The translations under genes and the position numbers were made by a program. A DNA stretch of 9,157 nucleotides from an uncultured Eggerthellaceae bacterium (GTDB lineage: Bacteria; Actinomycetota; Coriobacteriia; Coriobacteriales; Eggerthellaceae): contig CAMOUE010000079.1 in the NCBI GenBank assembly GCA_946626265.1, positions 1 through 9,157 on the forward strand, read 5' to 3'. The notes under the pieces are model-generated. The model worked only from the letters and a program-made list of their open reading frames with translations, was not told the origin of the DNA and made no database searches. Shown one piece after another: positions 1-6,279 of this stretch (its first letter is position 1; each line of letters starts with the position of its first letter).

Positions 1-16
1 CCGGCAGTAGTATTAG

Positions 17-210
17 CGCACTTCTAGCATATGCTGCCATGCCTGTGAATTCGCGACATAATAACGAAGATGTGCGTCGATCGAGAGGGCTCATTGGCAG
101 AAAAACCAAGAAGTGCCATCGCACAACTCTGTTATCTTGCCATCCGACAACGCACATCTTCAATATTATGCCGCGAGTATACGGGCATGGCAGCATATGC
201 TAGAAGTGCG
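17..210. repeat. Long imperfect inverted repeat (61-bp arms, 72-base spacer)
   Basis: The left arm (17-77) and the reverse complement of the right arm (150-210) align without gaps over 61 positions with about 7 mismatches. The outer 27 positions (17-43 against 184-210) match perfectly, the middle is diverged, and the inner 12 (66-77 against 150-161) match perfectly again. The spacer 78-149 contains a small TGGCA/TGCCA hairpin (96-100 with 115-119). The match stops abruptly at 16/211, and I see no target-site duplication. Transcribed from either strand it would fold into a long hairpin. It could be a MITE-like element, a structured RNA, or an old invertible segment; the sequence does not decide. 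No transposase or recombinase is present in the window. Confidence 0.85.
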
Positions 211-331
211 TCGTTGTCCAGGAACCGCTAGGCCGAAAACGAGAGATGTGCGTCGTTTTCCAGGAACCGCAAGGCCGAAAACGAGAGATGTGCGTCGTTT
301 TCCAGGAACCGCTAGGCCGAAAACGAGAGAT
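206..331. repeat. Three tandem copies of a 42-bp hairpin-bearing unit
   Basis: Copies lie at 206-247, 248-289 and 290-331, with a degenerate start of a fourth at 332-340. Copies differ by single substitutions: G at 216 in copy 1 and A at 271 in copy 2. Each begins GTGCGTCG and ends CGAGAGAT. TCGTTTTC near the start pairs with GAAAACGA near the end (253-260 with 277-284 in copy 2), giving an 8-bp stem over a 16-base loop; copy 1 loses one pair. The copies abut with no unique spacers, so this is not a CRISPR array. The array lies 33 bases beyond the permease stop codon, so read-through RNA from that gene would contain the hairpins. There is no U-tract after the stems, so ordinary intrinsic termination is not supported. 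Function is unknown. Confidence 0.9.
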
Positions 332-364
332 GCGCATCGTGCGACACGTTGCGCCGCCCAGCCG

Positions 365-2983
365 TCATTCGTTGGATTTCAGGCTCTCCACCATGTCGAT
401 ACGCGCGAGCTTGGGGAGCATCAACGCCATCGACACGGCCGAGAACGCGAGGGTGAGCGCAAACGCGTACGCGTAGCTCGGCGAGTGGATGCTGCGCCCG
501 AACATGACCTGGTCGACTTCGGCCGTCGTCACGACGAATCCCTCGAGCACGACTCCGAGCGCAAGCCCGACCAGCGCCCCGAGCACCGAGAGCAATGCGA
601 TTTCCCTGAAAATGTATGCGTTGGTCTCGCGCCGCGTGAACCCGAGCACCTTGAGCGTCGCGATTTCCCGTATCCGCTCCTCGATGTTGATGTTGGTCAG
701 GTTGTACAGCACGATGAACGCCAGCGCGGCCGCCGAGACGACGAGCACGACCACGATCAGGTCCACAGAGCGCAGCATGGTGCGATACGTGTCGATCGTC
801 TCGTCGTTGTACGTGAGCGTTTTCACCGTATCGAGCGAGCGAACGACCCCGTCAAGCTGCTCGCGTAGCGCAGGATCGGTGGCGATGTTCGCGTACACGG
901 CATTGAGCTCGGGCTTCTTGCCAACCACTTGCTCGTACGTCTCCTCGGACAAATACAGGTAGTTGTATATGTAGTTCTCGAACAACCCGCCGACCTCGAA
1001 CTCGTATACCGTTGTCGTCGCATTTCCGAGCGCGTCCTGCGGACAGACGCTCACGGTGTCGCCCACACCGACGCCGAGCTCCTGCGCCATCTTCTCGTTC
1101 AGTAGGACGGACCCGTCTTCGAGCCCGAGCGGTTCGTGGGTCATGCGGTCGCGGACGGTCTTCATCGTGAAAAAAGCCTCGGGATCATGGGGAACGACGA
1201 TGTCGATCCGCTTGTCTTGCGCGCGGGGCCCGCCGGCAAGCATCGTCTCGGTGAAGGCCTCCGTCTCAGATTCGATAGCCCCCGTCTCGCGGAGGACCGC
1301 AAGCGCCCCCTCGCGTTGCTCGTCGTTGATCTTGTCCTTGAGGGAGACGACGGCATTGTGGTGAATTATATCGCCGTATTGAATATCGATGATGTCGTTG
1401 ATGGCATCGTGCAACCCGAAGCCCGTCAAGAGCAGCGCCGTGCAACCGGCGATACCGATGACGGTCATGACAAGGCGCTTCTTGTAACGGAAGAAGTTTC
1501 GGCACGTCACCTTCCACGTGAACGTAAGACGGCTCCACACGGGCCCGATCCGCTCGAGGACGATGCGCTTGCCCGATTTCGGAGCGCGCGGGAGCATCAG
1601 CGACGCGGGTTTCTCGCGTAGGGTCGCCATGGCAGACGCGCCCGTCGCGAATAGGACCACGCCGATTGCGAGGCCCGCGGACAGCAGTGCGAGCGGGACG
1701 TCGACAGGCAACGGGCCGGTCGGGACGTAGTACATGATCGCATAAGCGTTCATGATCACCCCGGGAAGCACCTTCGACAGCACCGCTATGCCAAGAATCG
1801 ACCCCGTCACGCTTGCGAGCAACACGTAGGCAGCGTATTTCCACGTAATGCGGCCACGTGAATACCCAAGCGCCTTGAACGTCCCGATAAGCTGCCGCTC
1901 CTCGTCAACCATGCGCGTCATGGTCGTGAGCGCGACCAGCGCCGCCACCAAGAAGAAGATGAAGGGGAAGATGCTCGCAATCCGATCGACGCGCCGGGCG
2001 TCTGCAGTGAACGACGACATGCCGGGGTTCTTCGAACGCCCCATGACGAGCCACTCGGGTTTCTCGGGCTCGTCAATCTGCGCCTGGGTATGCGTGAAGC
2101 GATACTCGGCCAAATCCATGAGGCCCGAGTACGACGTCGCCCTGTCGTACAGCTCGTCGGTCATGGACTCGAGCCTCGCCTCGCAGCGCTCGGCGGCTAT
2201 CGACTCGACCTCGCCTATCGACGAGTCGACGAGCTCGTCGTAGTCCTTCTCCCCGTATCGGCGCTCGCGCGCGCCGACGACGGTCGCACAGGCATCCGTA
2301 TACGGAAAACGGGCTGAGAAGCTGTCCTCTCCGACATAGAGCACCTGTTGAACGACGCCCGAACCAAGGGAGCTCGGATCGATCGCCGCCGACGAGACGT
2401 AGTACGGCATATGGGCGCGCCCGACGACCGTGAGGCCTTTGACCGAGAACGTGTCTGTCAGCCTCGACGTTCCCTGCTCGAACGTAATGCGCGACCCGAG
2501 TGCTATCTCCTGACTGAGCACCCTGTCTGCCGAGATCACGCACTCTTCCGGGCTCTCGGGCCATCGCCCTTCACTCAATATGAGCCTGTTCAGGTACGAC
2601 GAATCGTCCGATTCGACGTATACGCCCCCTTCGGCGACGGCCGTCGTCGCCGAAGGCGGGAACGAGTGGATGCGGGTCGTGTACCGCGAACCGTCGACCT
2701 CGGCGAGCACGTCGGCTTGCTTGCCGCCCATAACCGATTCGACCGACGCGAGCTCGCGAATCGCCTCGAGGTCCGCTTCCTCGAGGCCCGCCGTCGAGAC
2801 GATGCGAACATCGTAGGTCCTCGTCGCGTCAAGGTAGCGGTCGAGGGCGATATCCATGTCGGGTGCTGTCATGCGAAGCCCGGCGTAGAACCCGGCCCCA
2901 AGCGCGACGATTGCGAGCAGGGCCAAGAAACGCCCCGGCTTTCGCGTGATGGAACGGAACAGTTCCTTGGAAAAGGCGCTCAT
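365..2983 (-). CDS. ABC transporter permease, two FtsX/MacB-type modules
   Basis: This 872-residue membrane protein is the permease of an ABC pair with the ATPase gene just upstream. It has two similar modules. Module 1 has a membrane helix at about 17-37, a large extracytoplasmic domain (about 38-334), then helices near 335-355, 383-405 and 429-455. Module 2 has a helix near 502-522, a second extracytoplasmic domain (about 523-740), then helices near 741-763, 795-818 and 837-857. Each module carries the FtsX coupling motif after its second helix: residues 363-379 (GTFKALGYSRGRI) and 771-786 (IREIATLKVLGFTRRE). Eight helices and two outer domains distinguish it from ten-helix BceB-type permeases. 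Such type VII transporters usually extract lipids, lipoproteins, peptides or drugs, or act as mechanotransmitters; the substrate is not evident. The ATG start at 2983 has only a G-rich run (2992-2997) as a ribosome site. The gene ends in TGA at 365-367. Confidence 0.92.
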   Translation of the reverse strand: MSAFSKELFRSITRKPGRFLALLAIVALGAGFYAGLRMTAPDMDIALDRYLDATRTYDVRIVSTAGLEEADLEAIRELASVESVMGGKQADVLAEVDGSRYTTRIHSFPPSATTAVAEGGVYVESDDSSYLNRLILSEGRWPESPEECVISADRVLSQEIALGSRITFEQGTSRLTDTFSVKGLTVVGRAHMPYYVSSAAIDPSSLGSGVVQQVLYVGEDSFSARFPYTDACATVVGARERRYGEKDYDELVDSSIGEVESIAAERCEARLESMTDELYDRATSYSGLMDLAEYRFTHTQAQIDEPEKPEWLVMGRSKNPGMSSFTADARRVDRIASIFPFIFFLVAALVALTTMTRMVDEERQLIGTFKALGYSRGRITWKYAAYVLLASVTGSILGIAVLSKVLPGVIMNAYAIMYYVPTGPLPVDVPLALLSAGLAIGVVLFATGASAMATLREKPASLMLPRAPKSGKRIVLERIGPVWSRLTFTWKVTCRNFFRYKKRLVMTVIGIAGCTALLLTGFGLHDAINDIIDIQYGDIIHHNAVVSLKDKINDEQREGALAVLRETGAIESETEAFTETMLAGGPRAQDKRIDIVVPHDPEAFFTMKTVRDRMTHEPLGLEDGSVLLNEKMAQELGVGVGDTVSVCPQDALGNATTTVYEFEVGGLFENYIYNYLYLSEETYEQVVGKKPELNAVYANIATDPALREQLDGVVRSLDTVKTLTYNDETIDTYRTMLRSVDLIVVVLVVSAAALAFIVLYNLTNINIEERIREIATLKVLGFTRRETNAYIFREIALLSVLGALVGLALGVVLEGFVVTTAEVDQVMFGRSIHSPSYAYAFALTLAFSAVSMALMLPKLARIDMVESLKSNE

Positions 2984-3062
2984 GCGACGCGCCCCCCGAC
3001 TGGGACGGTTCCGGGATGTCGTTGCGCTGAGCGACGACCGGCTAAAGCGACATGTGGCAAAG
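2984..3062 (-). other. 79-base gap between ABC ATPase and permease genes
   Basis: This spacer is long for a coupled ABC pair. It contains a nested hairpin at 3018-3038: GTCGT pairs with ACGAC, and CGC with GCG further in. I see no U-tract and no convincing promoter, so the two genes are probably still one transcript, perhaps with a structured junction that tunes their ratio. The last point is inference. Confidence 0.4.
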
Positions 3063-3764
3063 CTACCATTCGAGCGTTTCCGCCGACAGCGGATGCGCGT
3101 TGACGCGTATGTCGGTCGCCTTGCCCTCGCGCACGTTGATCACACGGTCCGCAATGGCGGTGAACGCCTGGTTGTGCGTGATGAGCACGACGGTCTTCCC
3201 CGTCTCGGCGCACGTCGTCTGAAGCAGGCGGAGAATCTGCTTGCCGGTATTGTAGTCGAGCGCCCCGGTCGGTTCGTCTGCCAGCAACAGCTTGGGATTC
3301 TTCGCAAGCGCACGCGCGATGGCGACGCGTTGCTGCTCGCCCCCGGATAGCTGCGCGGGAAAATTGTCGAGGCGATGACCCAGGCCCACTTGCTCGAGCA
3401 CGGTCGCGGCATCAAGGGGATTCTTGCATATCTGGCTCGCAAGCTCGACGTTCTCCTTGGCCGTAAGGTTCTGGACCAGGTTGTAGAACTGGAACACGAA
3501 ACCGATGTCGTAACGGCGATAATACGTGAGCTTCTTCTCGTCGAAGCCCGACACGAGCTGCCCGTCGAGCGTTATCGTGCCCGAAGTGCATGAGTCCATC
3601 CCGCCGAGCATGTTGAGCAACGTCGTCTTGCCGGCGCCGGAAGGCCCGACCACCACGACGAATTCGCCCTGTTCGATATCGAAGGTCATTCCCGAGACGG
3701 CCGCCACCTCAACCTCGCCCATCTGGTACACCTTGCACACGTCGCGAAACTCGACAAACGCCAT
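3063..3764 (-). CDS. ABC transporter ATP-binding protein (MacB/LolD type)
   Basis: This 233-residue cytoplasmic ATPase should drive the permease encoded next. All nucleotide-binding motifs are intact: Walker A GPSGAGKT (40-47), Q-loop glutamine at 92 in FVFQFYNL, signature LSGGEQQ (139-145), Walker B LLLADEP with catalytic Glu164, D-loop ALD (168-170) and H-loop His197. The length and the LADEPTGALD stretch fit the LolD/MacB/FtsE group of export or mechanotransmission ATPases. An in-frame TTG lies upstream at 3776, but ATG at 3764 is the better start because GGAGG (3770-3774) sits 5 bases before it. The stop is TAG at 3063-3065. The gene probably begins its own transcription unit, since a hairpin and a promoter-like TATGAT lie upstream. 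Confidence 0.95.
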   Translation of the reverse strand: MAFVEFRDVCKVYQMGEVEVAAVSGMTFDIEQGEFVVVVGPSGAGKTTLLNMLGGMDSCTSGTITLDGQLVSGFDEKKLTYYRRYDIGFVFQFYNLVQNLTAKENVELASQICKNPLDAATVLEQVGLGHRLDNFPAQLSGGEQQRVAIARALAKNPKLLLADEPTGALDYNTGKQILRLLQTTCAETGKTVVLITHNQAFTAIADRVINVREGKATDIRVNAHPLSAETLEW

Positions 3765-3794
3765 GAAAGCCTCCAACCTTGCCGTGTAACCCGT

Positions 3795-3800
3795 ATCATA
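3795..3800 (-). promoter_or_regulatory. Candidate -10 element for the ABC transporter operon
   Basis: The minus strand reads TATGAT here, five of six matching the consensus TATAAT, about 30 bases upstream of the ATPase ATG. It lies just after the hairpin that follows telA. No good -35 is visible at 16-18 bases; the nearest candidates (TTCGTC or TCGTCT) are poor. An activator or an atypical promoter is possible. Confidence 0.4.
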
Positions 3801-3822
3801 GCCGAATTCCGCCCCATAGACG

Positions 3823-3853
3823 AACGGGACGCCAGCATGGAGGACGTCCCGTT
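3823..3853 (-). terminator. Probable terminator hairpin after telA
   Basis: AACGGGACG (3823-3831) and CGTCCCGTT (3845-3853) form a perfect 9-bp stem, extended by CC/GG across a bulged A at 3844. It lies 27 bases past the telA stop codon. The tract following it on the minus strand (CGTCTATG) is poor in T, so termination may be weak. Confidence 0.55.
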
Positions 3854-3879
3854 AGAGAAAGCGCTATCGGCTCAACCGG

Positions 3880-5010
3880 CTACACGGAGCTCTCGATGCG
3901 GCGAAGGTGCTGCTCGCCGACTTCCGCGAGCTGTTGGAAGTCGTCTATGGTCTTGCGGATGCGGGGCAACGCCTCCTGCTTGTACGTGCTGATATCATCG
4001 AGCGCCTGGATCGTGTCGGCAAACGATTGCTGTAGCGTTTCGACCGAAATGCTCGACTCGCCGGCCTGGCGCTGGATCTCGCCGCCCTGCTCGCGCAGCA
4101 TTCTCGAAGTTGCGGCGATCATCGCGTTAGTGGACTCGTTGAGCGCTTGGACCTTGTCGAGGACGATCTTCTGGTTGTACAGCGCGCCTGCGACCGTGAC
4201 GGCAACTCGCAGTGCCGATACGGTGACGTGCTCCGCGCGGTCGACCGCGCGGATGAGCTCGGAATTGTTGCGGCGAAGGACGTTCATGGAGACGATGCCC
4301 TGCTGGTTCACTACGAGCAGCTGCTGGAAGTCCGAGATCTTCTGCCGCAGCGGGAACAGCACCTCTTCCTCCACGAACTGAACGCGCTCGAGATCGGCGG
4401 TGCCTGAAGCGCGCGCAGTCTCGCAAGCCTCGCTCAGGTAGGCGTCGAGGTCGAGCGCAATCTCAATCTGCTGGTTGAGCTGCTTCGTCAACTCGCGCAT
4501 CGCCGATTCCTCGAGCTCGAGCGTCACGTTGTCGTTCTTGAGCGTGACCTTGCCGTTTTCGAGCGACTCGACGATGGAGGCGATTTCGGCGTCTGCTGAC
4601 TTGTAGCGTTCGAAATAACGGCGCACCGGATTGAACAGCTTGCCGAAGCGGCTCGTGTTCGAGAAGTCGATGCCCTTCGGGTCGAGGTCGCGCATCTTGA
4701 TGGCGAGGTCCTCGAGGCTCTTGGCGACCTCCCCCGTTTCGCCGCCCTGCTTTCCGAGGGTCTGCATGCGGCGCGCGAGCATCTCGTTCTTGGTGGCGGA
4801 CTTGAATGCGATGTCCTCGCCGAGGCCTTCGATTGCCTGGGTTATCTCGCGTTTTGCCTCCATGGAATCCATGTCCACGGTCATGATCTGCTGGCCTCGC
4901 TCGACCGCCTTCTCGTCGATCAGCTCGGCATGCTCCTCGGTTACCGCAAGCTCTTTCGAAACCTCTTCCTTAGTTTGCTCGGGATCGGGGATACTTAGGT
5001 CGAAAGCCAT
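3880..5010 (-). CDS. TelA/YaaN-family toxic anion resistance protein
   Basis: The 376-residue product is highly charged and mostly helical by appearance, without membrane segments or a signal peptide, so it is probably cytoplasmic. It resembles the TelA/KlaA/YaaN family, named after plasmid tellurite resistance, though the biochemical role of chromosomal members is not settled. Recognisable stretches include NPVRRYFERYKSADAEI in the N-terminal half and the VNQQGIVSMNVLRRNNSELI region further on. The pairing with an XpaC-like gene immediately upstream matches the xpaC-yaaN arrangement known in Bacillus and strengthens the call. A frame-compatible GTG lies at 5043, but ATG at 5010 is preferred because AGGAG (5017-5021) sits 6 bases before it. 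The stop is TAG at 3880-3882. Co-transcription with xpaC is likely, since no terminator separates them. Confidence 0.87.
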   Translation of the reverse strand: MAFDLSIPDPEQTKEEVSKELAVTEEHAELIDEKAVERGQQIMTVDMDSMEAKREITQAIEGLGEDIAFKSATKNEMLARRMQTLGKQGGETGEVAKSLEDLAIKMRDLDPKGIDFSNTSRFGKLFNPVRRYFERYKSADAEIASIVESLENGKVTLKNDNVTLELEESAMRELTKQLNQQIEIALDLDAYLSEACETARASGTADLERVQFVEEEVLFPLRQKISDFQQLLVVNQQGIVSMNVLRRNNSELIRAVDRAEHVTVSALRVAVTVAGALYNQKIVLDKVQALNESTNAMIAATSRMLREQGGEIQRQAGESSISVETLQQSFADTIQALDDISTYKQEALPRIRKTIDDFQQLAEVGEQHLRRIESSV

Positions 5011-5098
5011 CGAAGACTCCTTTCTCGCCTGCGCGGAAGCCACTCGCGCATCGTCATGTTGCCACCCGGCAGCTTCCCGCCGAATAGCGCCGCTACCG
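5011..5098 (-). other. 88-base structured gap between xpaC-like and telA genes
   Basis: The gap contains nested inverted repeats: GGAAGC (5035-5040) with GCTTCC (5072-5077), enclosing TGCC/GGCA at 5060-5071. A tight hairpin, CTACCG (5093-5098) with CGGTAG (5103-5108), places the stop codon of the upstream gene in and beside its loop. None is followed by a U-tract, so I do not call a terminator. It also holds the telA ribosome binding site. Confidence 0.4.
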
Positions 5099-5854
5099 CT
5101 AACGGTAGTATTTCGTCTCGTTGATCAGATCGTTTATCTCCTCGAGCATTCGCGTGTTCTTCGTCTCGTGCGCGGTCGCCTCGAGCTGCCCCATCTCCAC
5201 TCCGAACTTGTCGAGTTCGAGCAGCAGGCGTTCGTTCGTCGAGATGATGCTCCGCATATCGTTGAGGCTCGCCTCCATGACGTAGATCTTCTCCTGGCGC
5301 AGGTCTTCGGGAATCGCGTTGCGCTTGAACAGGCTTCCCATGTTGCCGCGCTTCATGCGGTTGTAGTCCTCGACGTCGAACGTTTGAATTCGCTTTGCGA
5401 GCAATGCGCTGTTATGCGCGACCGCCTGCGTGACCGACTCGACGACTTCCGTGAACTTCTGCCAGCTCAAGCTTCCCTCTTGGAATTTTCCGCCGATGGT
5501 CGCATACAGGTTGTTTCGCTTGCGCTCCGCGCTCTCGAGTTCGGCGATGCCGCTTTGCGCGAGTTGGCCTACGACGGAGATTTTCTCGTACTCGTGAAGG
5601 GCGAGCTTGATGTCCTCAACCGACACGTCGCTGCTGCCCGCCGTAAGCCGTTTCGCGGCTCGAGACGCTTTAAGGGCCTTGGCGTTGACCTTTACGGTCT
5701 GGTACCCGATGAGCGCCGCGCATATCACGCTGAGCGCCGCCTTGATGAAGTTCGGATCGAGCGGGCTCAACGCCAGGTTGAAGGGGGAATAGAGCAGTAT
5801 GACGAGTATCGCCATTACCACATCGAACGCTATGACCCGATTCCACTTGACCAC
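5099..5854 (-). CDS. XpaC-like membrane protein (5-bromo-4-chloroindolyl phosphate hydrolysis family)
   Basis: This 251-residue protein has two N-terminal membrane helices (about 7-24 and 37-56) with a very short outer turn, followed by a long charged, probably helical cytoplasmic domain. That plan and the telA neighbour fit the XpaC family. The family name comes from an early phenotype with a chromogenic phosphate, and true hydrolase activity is doubtful; I see no phosphatase motif. A plausible role is a membrane anchor for the TelA-like partner, which is inference. The reading frame is open far upstream, into rplW, but GTG at 5854 is chosen because GGGAGG (5862-5867) sits 7 bases before it and the hydrophobic segment begins soon after. 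The stop is TAG at 5099-5101. It heads its own unit behind the terminator of the ribosomal block. Confidence 0.82.
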   Translation of the reverse strand: MVKWNRVIAFDVVMAILVILLYSPFNLALSPLDPNFIKAALSVICAALIGYQTVKVNAKALKASRAAKRLTAGSSDVSVEDIKLALHEYEKISVVGQLAQSGIAELESAERKRNNLYATIGGKFQEGSLSWQKFTEVVESVTQAVAHNSALLAKRIQTFDVEDYNRMKRGNMGSLFKRNAIPEDLRQEKIYVMEASLNDMRSIISTNERLLLELDKFGVEMGQLEATAHETKNTRMLEEINDLINETKYYR

Positions 5855-5861
5855 GTGACGG

Positions 5862-5867
5862 CCTCCC
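5862..5867 (-). promoter_or_regulatory. Ribosome binding site deciding the xpaC-like GTG start
   Basis: The minus strand reads GGGAGG, 7 bases before GTG at 5854. No other start in this open frame has a comparable site close to the first membrane helix. Confidence 0.75.
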
Positions 5868-5886
5868 AACTCTCGTGGACGGTACC

Positions 5887-5929
5887 AATGTACCAGATTC
5901 GCCGGTCTCGGGAATCTTTCGTCATTGTA
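5887..5929 (-). promoter_or_regulatory. Candidate promoter/operator region for xpaC-telA
   Basis: The genes must have a promoter between the rplW terminator and the GTG at 5854. Two -10-like hexamers are visible on the minus strand: TACAAT at 5924-5929 and TACATT at 5887-5892. Neither has a strong -35. The second lies inside the palindrome GGTAC-CAAT-GTACC (5881-5894), which could be an operator. These are candidates only. Confidence 0.35.
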
Positions 5930-5940
5930 TCGTGAAACGC

Positions 5941-5967
5941 AAAGGGACGCCCCATGGGCGTCCCTTT
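5941..5967. terminator. Strong palindromic terminator after rplW
   Basis: AAAGGGACGCCC (5941-5952) and GGGCGTCCCTTT (5956-5967) form a perfect 12-bp GC-rich stem over a 3-base loop. It lies 27 bases after the rplW stop codon. On the minus strand the stem ends in TTT and is followed by GCGTTTC; on the plus strand it ends in TTTT. It could act in both directions. It separates the ribosomal genes from xpaC-telA. Confidence 0.85.
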
Positions 5968-5994
5968 TCAACGAGCGTATGCTCGCGCATGTGG

Positions 5995-6279
5995 TTACGA
6001 GGCGAAAATCTCGATGGTCTCGCCCTCGGCGATGGTGACCATGGCCTTCTTCCACTGACGCGTCTTGCCGGGGACGGCGCGCACGCGCTTGACCTTCGGC
6101 TTGACGTTGATGGTGTTGACCTTCTTGACCGTCACGCCGAAGAGCTCCTCGACGGCCTTCGCGATCTCGATCTTGTTCGCGTCGCGGGCGACCTCGAACG
6201 TGTACTTGTTCATCTCGATCATGTCGTAGCTGTGCTCCGTGATGATCGGGCGGATGATGATGTCGCGTGCGTCCTTCAT
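5995..6279 (-). CDS. rplW: 50S ribosomal protein L23
   Basis: The 94-residue product is L23, an early-binding 23S rRNA protein at the polypeptide exit, where trigger factor and SRP dock. Typical features are the N-terminal IIRPIITEHSYD segment, the KYTFEVARDANKIEIAKAVEELF helix region (split here for brevity as KYTFEV and ANKIEIAKAVEELF), and VKKVNTINVKPKVKR. Length is normal for the family. ATG at 6279 shares its A with the rplD stop (TAATG), so the genes overlap by one base and are probably translationally coupled; GGAGG (6290-6294) sits 10 bases upstream. A longer open frame to 6450 overlaps rplD and is not real coding. The stop is TAA at 5995-5997. It is the last gene of the ribosomal block here, which is unusual because rplB normally follows. 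Confidence 0.97.
   Translation of the reverse strand: MKDARDIIIRPIITEHSYDMIEMNKYTFEVARDANKIEIAKAVEELFGVTVKKVNTINVKPKVKRVRAVPGKTRQWKKAMVTIAEGETIEIFAS

Larger units (their letters stand above)
1..364. other. Gene-free repeat-rich region at the left edge
   Basis: I see no credible gene here. The inverted repeat and the 42-bp array fill nearly all of it. The motif AGATGTGCGTCG or a close variant recurs on the plus strand at 68-79, 202-213, 244-255, 286-297 and 328-339, and inverted near 15-25 and 147-161, so the two repeat systems share a building block. Base composition looks less GC-rich than the neighbouring genes in 1-210. The reading frames that cross the array either repeat a 14-residue low-complexity peptide or run antisense into the permease, and neither has a good ribosome binding site. 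Confidence 0.7.

Noticed and set aside
206..331. Array hairpins as ordinary intrinsic terminators for the permease transcript
   Set aside because: The stems are AT-rich with 16-base loops and have no following U-tract.
206..340. CRISPR array
   Set aside because: The 42-bp units abut without unique spacers and no cas gene is visible.
246..476. Short plus-strand open frame with a 14-residue repeat
   Set aside because: The repeat follows only because 42 is divisible by three; it ends antisense within the permease and has no supporting signal.
113..868. Plus-strand open frame of 251 codons through the 42-bp array
   Set aside because: It lacks a good ribosome site, encodes a low-complexity repeat from the array, then runs antisense to the permease with arginine-rich shadow composition.
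1136..1621. Plus-strand open frame inside the permease gene
   Set aside because: It lies antisense to conserved permease coding sequence and resembles no protein I know.
2348..3103. Plus-strand open frame across the permease start and ABC gap
   Set aside because: Antisense, arginine-rich and with no ribosome site; the minus-strand genes explain the region.
4631..5935. Plus-strand open frame of 434 codons
   Set aside because: It is antisense to the well-supported telA and xpaC-like genes and crosses both; it is a by-product of high GC.
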